Assembly: GCA_028752905.1 (NCBI GenBank)
Contig: JAQNBH010000002.1
Location: forward strand, 37,045,975-37,109,974
Direction of reading: 5' to 3'
Length of the DNA: 64,000 nt
Source of the DNA: Cladorhizidae sp. MBARI D1340-BT2
Lineage: Eukaryota > Porifera > Demospongiae > Poecilosclerida > Cladorhizidae
In this document: piece after piece, positions 57,943-64,000 of the stretch
Numbering within the stretch: the stretch's first letter is position 1
How the letters are laid out: each line of letters opens with the position of its first letter
Made by a program: the position numbers and the translations under genes
Notes under the pieces: generated by a model
Seen by the model: only the letters and a program-made list of their open reading frames with translations
The model's database searches: none
Told to the model about the DNA's origin: nothing

Positions 57943-58086
57943 TTGTCCCAGTCAGTTTGGCTGTAATTTGGACAGTGCCCTCTTAAGTGTCTGGTTTGTG
58001 CGCTCATTCTGGCCATTTGTTTCTGGATGGTATGCAGAACGCATCATTCGCTTCACACCAAAGGCAGCAGAGATGAAATCATTTAC
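57943..58086 (-). CDS. Ginger-like exon with catalytic Glu
   Basis: Acceptor CAACTCAG, donor GTAAGT. It encodes VNDFISAAFGVKRMMRSAYH, then PETNGQNERTNQTLKRALSK. The Glu in GQNERTN lies 35 residues after the DQGREF Asp when joined to the preceding exon. One base is lost near 57960 (TGA in LQPN-stop). Confidence 0.85.
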
Positions 58087-58305
58087 CTGAGTTGGAAAAG
58101 CAAAACAGCATGAAATAGATACAAAATATAATGCACACTATACTATGTTACTAATAACATTCACTGTAAAAAGAAGCCATCTGCGTAGTAGTTATGGAGA
58201 AGAGATGAGTTGTCTGACCACCACTGCTAAACATTGGAATTGAATTCTTATTTAGCATTTATTATGCATCTTGAATGTTAAAAATATTTAAGACTTGTCA
58301 CTAAC

Positions 58306-58511
58306 CTGGTTAATAAATTCACGGCCCTGGTCCAGGACCATAACTGTAGATGAGCTCAAGTATCACTTTAACAACATCTGCAGCACACTTTGACTTAATG
58401 GGACGAGCAAACACCCACTTTGTGAAAAGGTCAGTCACAGTGCATATATATCTGTGGCCTTTATCGGTAGCTGCAAATGGGCCAATCAGGTCAATGCCCA
58501 GGGTCTCCCAT
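58306..58511 (-). CDS. Ginger-like exon with catalytic Asp residues
   Basis: Acceptor ATTAAAG, donor GTTAGT. It encodes WETLGIDLIGPFAATDKGHR, YICTVTDLFTKWVFARPIKS, KCAADVVKVILELI, then after a one-base shift MVLDQGREFINQ. The two Asp residues of the DDE triad are present. The frameshift near 58345 makes it non-functional as it stands. Confidence 0.85.
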
Positions 58512-58879
58512 CTTTAATATAAAACACACAGTTATTATACTCAAACTCCTCTGCACTGTCCATAATTCAGAAACAGCCACATCTGGGAACACCCCCACAT
58601 TTCCCCCAATATTGATGATTTGCCTTGAATTTTGTACTTGAGTACATGCTGCACATGTGCAATGACCGAAAACAACATGAACACAAAATGATGGTATTTG
58701 CCTCAGTGATTCCTGTCTCATCCGAGCTGCAGTGTCATGCCATTTCTTCACAAGAATTTTTTTTGGAGGATCACGTGATACACATGACTTGATTGTGCAA
58801 TGTCCAGGTGCCTAGTAGACAGACGTTCCCAGATACGGATGAAGGGAGTTCAAGCATATATGTTCATGTGATTTGCATG

Positions 58880-60665
58880 CATACTTGCCAACTTTCCATA
58901 AGTTAATTCCGGGACATTATTTTATTTTTTTACAAATTTTCGACCCCACCACCTAATTTCTGTGCGCCTTTCCCTTGACCACGCCATTAATTTTATACAT
59001 GATTTTTCGACCTAACTAACCGGTTCATCTCAACATACAGCTGTGAGGTAGTATTCTCTGTAGATTTCTGGAAGAGGCGGTTGAATTGATCCATTGAGGG
59101 CAAGATAAAAGAACAACAGAGGTTTCGTCAGAGGCCTTGAAAGAATGCTACAGACCTTAGCTGTTTCAGCTTCCTCACAAGACAAGAAGAATGACTTCAA
59201 ACCATCATACTGCCTGAGGTAATGATTCATACACTTCAGCAAGCTGAGCCATCGTATGGGGCAATGCTTCAAATTCACCCCTCGCTCAGTGGTGCAAAGT
59301 GAACACCATAGGATGACAATTGCTGCTCTCTTGCTGCTATGGAGGTAGTAGAATATGTCGATGAAGAGCTGGTCAATGTTCACTGGGAGTACCTTCAAGC
59401 CAGCTTTGACTGTTAAATCAGCCAAATGGCAGATGCAACCAACATCATACAAAGTTGGGATCTCATCCTTAATCAGCTTCTGCACACCTGACCTCACTCC
59501 TTTCATAACATTGGTGGTATCAGACATGAAAGACACTGCATTGTCAAAGCTGAGCCCATTCTTAGTCAGTGACTCCTTCAAGGCTTGAACACAAGTTTGT
59601 AGCTATATCAATGTTCACAACAGGTATATCCAAGAATCTCGTCCGTACTTCACCTACCTGTGGATCAAGAAGCCTCAAAAGACTTATGCAAGGCTTATCC
59701 CTCTTGTCATGGGATTCATCAATCATCAAAGAGAATGGACCACTTGACATTGCCTCCATAACTCTCTGTGTGAAGTAAGGAGCAAGAGCTTTCTTCACTA
59801 TGGCGGTGGTTTTGGTGTGGGAACAGGATAATTTCTTTGCAATTTCAGAGTTTGGGAACATCTTGCTGAAAAGCTTGGTGGCATGGTCACTAGACAGAAA
59901 GGATATGTTGTGCTTAGCAACAAACGTAGCCCACCTGACCTCTGCTTCGATTACTTGATCACTTCTTTGATGTTGGAAGAGAGAGGTGATTAGAATAGTT
60001 GATAACACAGCCTTTTACATATCCTTATGTTTCTTTCTCTTGAGGTGAGATGTGACATCATTACGGCCACCATGGGTAACACCAAAGTCGATTGCACACA
60101 GATTACATTAGGCATACAAGTGACCAAAAATGAAGGCAAGACTACTGACATTACTATTGCATTGAACACAAGCAGCACACTGTACCCATGATGTTATTAT
60201 TTACCATGTATTTGGGCCATGCTTACTTACTTTGTCAATCAATTTCATTATATATTTTTAATTTATACCTTTGAAACTCCTATCCCCTGAAATTCTTTGA
60301 TCCATTTATTGTCAAAATGGCATTCTCTCCTCTGCTTCTTTGCTACACTATAATTATAGCCATTTTGCTAACATGCTCACGTGAGTGCCGCACCTCTAAT
60401 CAAAACAAGGTCAAAGGTTGTTTCACACACCGTAATTGTTTATCTGAAGTTTTTCTCTGATAAAAAGTGTCCTGTTTTTGTTGCTTTACGAGTGTTAAAG
60501 GACTAAACTAAACAATCTTGAGACTGCATTGGCCATCTAAGCGAGTGGAACCGCAAGGTGCGCGTAGCTATAAATTCAGGGAAATTTCCGGGACAAGGAC
60601 ACCACCGGAACAAGGCTCAAAATTCCGTGACTGTCCCTGCCATTCCGGGACGGTTGGTAACTCTG
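58880..60665 (-). mobile_element. hAT element inserted in the Ginger-like intron
   Basis: The left end CATACTTGCCAAC and the reverse complement of the right end CAGAGTTACCAAC form imperfect inverted repeats, each followed by TTCCGGGA motifs. TGCATG flanks both sides (58874-58879, 60666-60671), the core of a probable 8-bp target duplication. It lies wholly inside the intron between 60697 and 58511. It carries a 5'-complete but 3'-shortened transposase gene on the minus strand. Confidence 0.85.
59030..60180 (-). pseudogene. hAT-type transposase, BED-like finger, C-terminus missing
   Basis: On the minus strand: a finger read in a shifted frame near 60170-60030 (CNLCAIDFGVTHGGRNDVTS, HLKRKKHK). 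Then an open frame 60008-59562 (EVRWATFVAKHNISFLSSDH, MFPNSEIAKKLSC, GPFSLMIDESHDKRDKPCIS), followed after a one-base shift near 59575 by 59581-59030 (DNAVSFMSDTTNVMKGVRSG, CHLADLTVKAGLKVLPVN, CPIRWLSLLKCM). It stops before any dimerisation motif, so the gene is truncated. Confidence 0.85.
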
Positions 60666-60696
60666 TGCATGTGTCATGCAGTATAAAATCAGTGAC

Positions 60697-60779
60697 CTGT
60701 TGGAAACTTTGATAGGATGTAGCTCTGTTGCAATGGTCTTAATCTTCTCCAATTTTTGGCACCTTTGACAAGTGGATAT
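60697..60779 (-). CDS. Ginger-like exon: CxxC half of zinc finger
   Basis: Acceptor GTTTTTAG, donor GTCACT. It encodes ISTCQRCQKLEKIKTIATEL, then HPIKVSN. It supplies the two Cys of the H2C2 finger, and the joined product leads into WETLGIDLIGPF as is usual for this integrase type. Confidence 0.82.
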
Positions 60780-61039
60780 CTAAAAACACAATAAAATGAC
60801 TTTAGTTTCATGAGGCAACATTTTTATATATTGCATGATAAGAGCAAACCAGGATTTGAACAATTCACAGATTTCCCACACTAATACTGGTCCATACATT
60901 GAGCAAGCAACTCATAGATTATCCACACGAACTATACTTTAAGGAGAAACTTATCAACGTCTGCTCAAAACACTTACGTTAGACCGTGTCAATACAAAAG
61001 ATGATCCACATTTCATACTTAGAGCTTACTCTACTAGGC

Positions 61040-61440
61040 CAGTGTCAGTTGAAATAATGTAAGAGAGGCATCAAATAGAATACCAATGCCATGTATATGT
61101 GTATATATATCCATAGAAACATTTTTATAAATGGGTAGTGTTCAGGTTCAGGCATCCATGCCTGTGGAACAGCCTGTCCTAACAGGGCAGGATTTCCGAA
61201 AGAATTGCTAACAAAGGTCACAAACAGCAACCAATGGTCATGGACTTTGGTTCCAATGGCCCCCTACTTGCTACTGTCTGTGTAGACATGAGGAGTATAT
61301 ACTTCATGTCTACCATTCATGTGCCAGAGCCTGCACTTGGATCCACATGCACCATGAAGAGGCACACACTAGTGCCCAGGAAGACAAGCTTTGCCCTCCC
61401 TGCTTACCTGATTACTAGTGCTACATGAAGGGAGTGTGTT
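61040..61440 (+). pseudogene. piggyBac-type transposase relic
   Basis: Two frames carry FPKELLTKVTN (about 61193) and then DFGSNGPLLATVCVDMRSIY, FMSTIHVPEP (61240-61330), followed by a basic MKRH. This resembles the C-terminal part of piggyBac transposases (GPLLATVWxDxRxVxxLSTIH). It is a short, frameshifted fragment within the large Ginger-like intron, on the opposite strand. Confidence 0.5.
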
Positions 61441-62880
61441 CAGAAAAAAATTTTTTTTTCCACCTGCACGCTTGACCGAGTACTTATCTTTTAGTGCCCA
61501 ATGAAAACACTTATTGCGTAGCCTCTAGCCACAGGTGCTAATTTGAACTCGAACACTTTGCAATCTGGAGATATTTATGCAGAGCCACAGGCATTCAGGT
61601 TTTGAGGTACCCCCACTTTAGAAATCGATACAACGATTGTCTCGCCATAAGTGATGAATGATGGCTTGCCATCAGTGATGAAGGGTTGCTCTAGAATCCC
61701 TAAAACCTCTCCTTCCCCAGCGCTTTATGCAAGTTTCTGCTAGGGGAAGGAAATGTTTGGCATCCCAAAATTATTTTCTTGGTCCAGTGACTTTTACAAG
61801 ATTATATACACCCTGTTAAAAGGGGCTGTGGGGAGCAGAACTGACGGGATGCTCCCTCTGAAGTCGGAAGAAAAGAAATATTGGGCGTAGTATGTCTTGC
61901 CTGGTCTTGGGGGGTAACGCTTGACTACCTCTCCTGTGTCATACGTGGTCCACCCAATTATCCATCCTGTAACTTGGCTATCGTTATACCAATGAAAAAT
62001 ATTTTAGTATCAAAAGAGAGCACACAGAGAGACCTATCTTTTGTGATATATATCAGGTCCATACCATGAAGTTTACAGAATCTACAGAGCAATAAATGGT
62101 AATCACAAGTTGTAGTTTTTTAAATTAAAAAATGGTCCTGTCCCTCCTTAAGCGTATGGGATGCAACACGATGCAATGCATCGCATTGCGATGCAACCTC
62201 ATGTTCACCATCGACGTGTCGTGTTGCAATCGTCGCCGCACAAGCGATGTGCCTATTGTGAACCAGCCTTTAGATTATTGAGTATTGTATATATAGCACA
62301 CACTTTGGAATGCTGCACTCAGTACAGTGATTTTAATCAACAGATTACCTCTTGATTTACACCTTGTTTACAAGTACATGGTATGCTTTGTTTAGAGGGC
62401 CTGTCATAATGATCAAAATGCAGTAGCAGTAAAACCTCTCTGGAGCCATATATTCTCTTGGATATTGATGATAGTGATGAAGCTCCATGGATGTGACATT
62501 TGCTGGCAGTGCATACTACAGATGTGTACCATACACCAGAGTTTTAGAGTTGACCTGATTTGTTCTAAAACATGTATATACTGTCCTACCACATCCCAGA
62601 GAGCACCTATAGTAACTTCAGAGAACATAAGTTCATTTATGCTCCTATAAGGAATGCTGCCCCCTCAGTTCATTATAACATTTTTATCCCACCACCGACA
62701 CCCTTATTCGAATTTCTGAAAGAAACATCGTATTAACACAATATCGAGCATAAACGATCATTAAAAATTCTATAACTAGTTTAACAAAGTTTCTTTTTCA
62801 GAGTAAAAATAGTCCAGCTTGTTTCATAGACAAAGGGCAGCTGTCTTCTGGATCACTTGGTTCATCACCACATAGAGATG
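61441..62880. other. Intron/spacer with a MITE-like end
   Basis: No exon recognised. At 62160-62272 a stretch rich in GCATCGCATTGCGATGC-type palindromes ends cctattgtgaaccagcc, resembling one end of a small inverted-repeat element. The other end was not found. Confidence 0.4.
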
Positions 62881-62884
62881 ACAG

Positions 62885-62955
62885 CTACATGCTGTGATAA
62901 GCCATGAACAGCTGCATGTAGTGACAAGCCATGGACAGCTGCATGCAGTGACTGA
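62885..62955. repeat. Three short tandem copies (AGCTGCATG(T/C)AGTGACAAGCCATG)
   Basis: Three imperfect copies of about 27 bp, lying between Ginger-like exons. Confidence 0.8.
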
Positions 62956-63400
62956 GATATCCATAGGTCTCCACAAAACTACCATTTTGTCAAGCTGGGC
63001 CACTTATTATATCAGTAAACAACAAAATAGGCACTTACAACTACATAACAGCGAGGGTACAGAGTACATGCATAATATGAAAACCCTGATTGTTATTTCT
63101 TTGTCTACTGTTTCTGCAACTGTGCATAAGAGCTAGAGAATTAGCCTCCCAACCTTCAGGAGTTCTGGCAGAGCACACCCAGAAAAGTGCTGTTTGAGGT
63201 CATCATACATATGCACGGAGATTTGGTGACCATATGATGGAGAAAGATCAAGTGTGGAGAGACAGGAGGGTGAGCTTCGGGTGAGCAGACGGCCAAGCTT
63301 AATAAAATATATCTCAACAACAATACCACTAATATAACCTGATCCGCCTTTACGATATTACAACTTATGTATTGATATATCACTATGTACAAATACTTAC

Positions 63401-63610
63401 CCAATTATAAACATCCTTTGCCATAGTCATCATCCAATAATAGTCCTGTGTAAGACATGCCAAGGTACGCTTCTGACCTTGATGTGCACCATTGATGTCA
63501 TGGGCCTCACTCAAAATTTTCTGCTGCTCATCAATTGAGAGCAGGACCAACCGCTTAAGCTTCTTATTGGGATGTTTTTTTGGCTGGTTGTGAGTAGAAC
63601 ATTGTTTCAC
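63401..63610 (-). CDS. Ginger-like exon: HH half of integrase zinc finger
   Basis: Acceptor CTATAG at 63611-63616, donor GTAAGT. It encodes VKQCSTHNQPKKHPNKKLKR, LVLLSIDEQQKILSEAHDIN, GAHQGQKRTLACLTQDYYWM, then MTMAKDVYNW. The two His of the H2C2 finger and the YYW motif are clear. It has no ATG, so earlier exons lie to the right, probably outside the window. Confidence 0.85.
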
Positions 63611-63616
63611 CTATAG

Positions 63617-64000
63617 ACATGACAAGTTGTGTCATGTACATTATTGCATAGACCTTTATAACAAGACACGTAAATCATTTTTGGTCACTTGAAAGAAATC
63701 TGCCAAGTTCTATGAAATCATGTGTGCAACACAAACATCAGGAAGCAATGGTTTATGTAGGCCTAATTTGTTGTGGAGAATATAGACCATGTATTGGAGG
63801 CTTATGAAATCATTGGCATTGATCAATTTATGTCTTATGTCCACATGACAATCACAATCTGAACCAGTAAAGCTGTGGAGAAAACACCACAAGCGGGTGG
63901 TAATTATTTACATAGCAATGACAATGAAACTGATGCTGCTCTTCCGAATATCACTGCACAGATATATGCACCATTCTGTAAATAGTACTCAACCTTCCGC
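63617..64000. other. Unassigned sequence at window end
   Basis: A 60-codon minus-strand open frame (63892-63710: SFTGSDCDCHVDIRHKLINA) might be another exon of the Ginger-like gene, since it lies upstream in the same orientation. No family motif is recognised. Confidence 0.25.

Larger units (their letters stand above)
55461..63610 (-). mobile_element. Ginger-like integrase/transposase gene with Ulp1 domain, multi-exon
   Basis: Minus-strand exons with good splice sites: 63610-63401 (zinc finger part 1), 60779-60697 (zinc finger part 2), 58511-58306 and 58086-57943 (DDE core), 57739-57538, 57401-57203 (heptad insert), 57006 to about 56040 (GPY/F, linker, Ulp1 part 1), about 55880-55461 (Ulp1 part 2, CxxC). 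Joins are phase-correct (e.g. YNW|ISTC; SN-R-WETLGIDLIGPF; INQ|VNDF). No RT is present, so it is more like the gypsy-integrase-related DNA transposases called Ginger than a retroelement. Frameshifts in several exons indicate decay. Upstream exons probably lie beyond 63,610. Terminal repeats were not found. Confidence 0.75.

Noticed and set aside
58491..58751. 86-codon minus open frame containing CTCAACTQVQ as the integrase zinc finger
   Set aside because: The true CxxC exon (STCQRCQ) is at 60697-60779 and joins directly to 58511 through the intron that contains this frame.
55461..63610. Whole region as an ordinary gypsy retrotransposon
   Set aside because: No reverse transcriptase, RNase H or LTR is found between the integrase exons, and the coding region is split by canonical introns.

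Overview
This is nuclear DNA from an animal, most likely a marine invertebrate such as a sponge or cnidarian. The evidence is a kinesin-8 gene cut into many exons by GT-AG introns, several eukaryotic DNA transposons, a Ty3/gypsy-type retroelement and very heavy tandem-repeat content. No species can be named from sequence alone. I see no bacterial operon, CRISPR array, tRNA or rRNA gene.

Region 1 (1-21,775) is one host gene on the + strand, a kinesin-8 (KIF18/KIF19/Klp67A type) microtubule motor. Fourteen exons from 2,679 to the stop at 21,444 join in correct phase without a stop or frameshift, giving about 1,210 residues. Only the N-terminal exon(s), which carry the first motor strand, are missing and should lie left of the window. 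Its introns are loaded with private tandem repeats (39-bp, 17-bp, about 42-bp, 31-bp and 19-bp units). They also hold three DNA transposons: an intron-bearing ZMYM1/DUF4371-like hAT (3,209-5,974), a 1.5-kb element with perfect 37-bp inverted repeats (7,718-9,213) and a second hAT (9,768-13,208).

Region 2 (21,776-34,020) is an 11-kb degenerate satellite plus a 69-bp array. The satellite is split by a 3.46-kb element (22,105-25,562) with terminal inverted repeats of about 140 bp. That element carries a decayed minus-strand gene of a large uncharacterised protein family.

Region 3 (34,560-51,180) is AT-rich and repetitive at three scales: 34-39-bp arrays, a degenerate exon-like module of about 110 bp ending in a splice-donor-like motif, and four large tandem copies of a multi-kilobase unit. 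A solo LTR with a perfect 5-bp target duplication (45,890-46,322) lies inside it. A CpG-rich stretch at 37,585-38,035 looks like a possible promoter or first exon.

Region 4 (51,181-54,960) is a 5'-truncated, decayed Ty3/gypsy-like element on the minus strand. Its integrase lies before its reverse transcriptase, the unusual order known from Gmr1-like elements.

Region 5 (55,461-63,610 and beyond) is a minus-strand, multi-exon Ginger-like integrase gene. In order it has an H2C2 zinc finger, a DDE integrase core, a heptad-repeat insert, a GPY/F module, a Ulp1-like cysteine protease and a CxxC segment. Its splice sites are recognisable but several exons carry frameshifts. A third hAT (58,880-60,665) sits inside one of its introns and a piggyBac relic inside another. 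Apart from the kinesin, nearly everything recognisable in the window is mobile or repetitive DNA.
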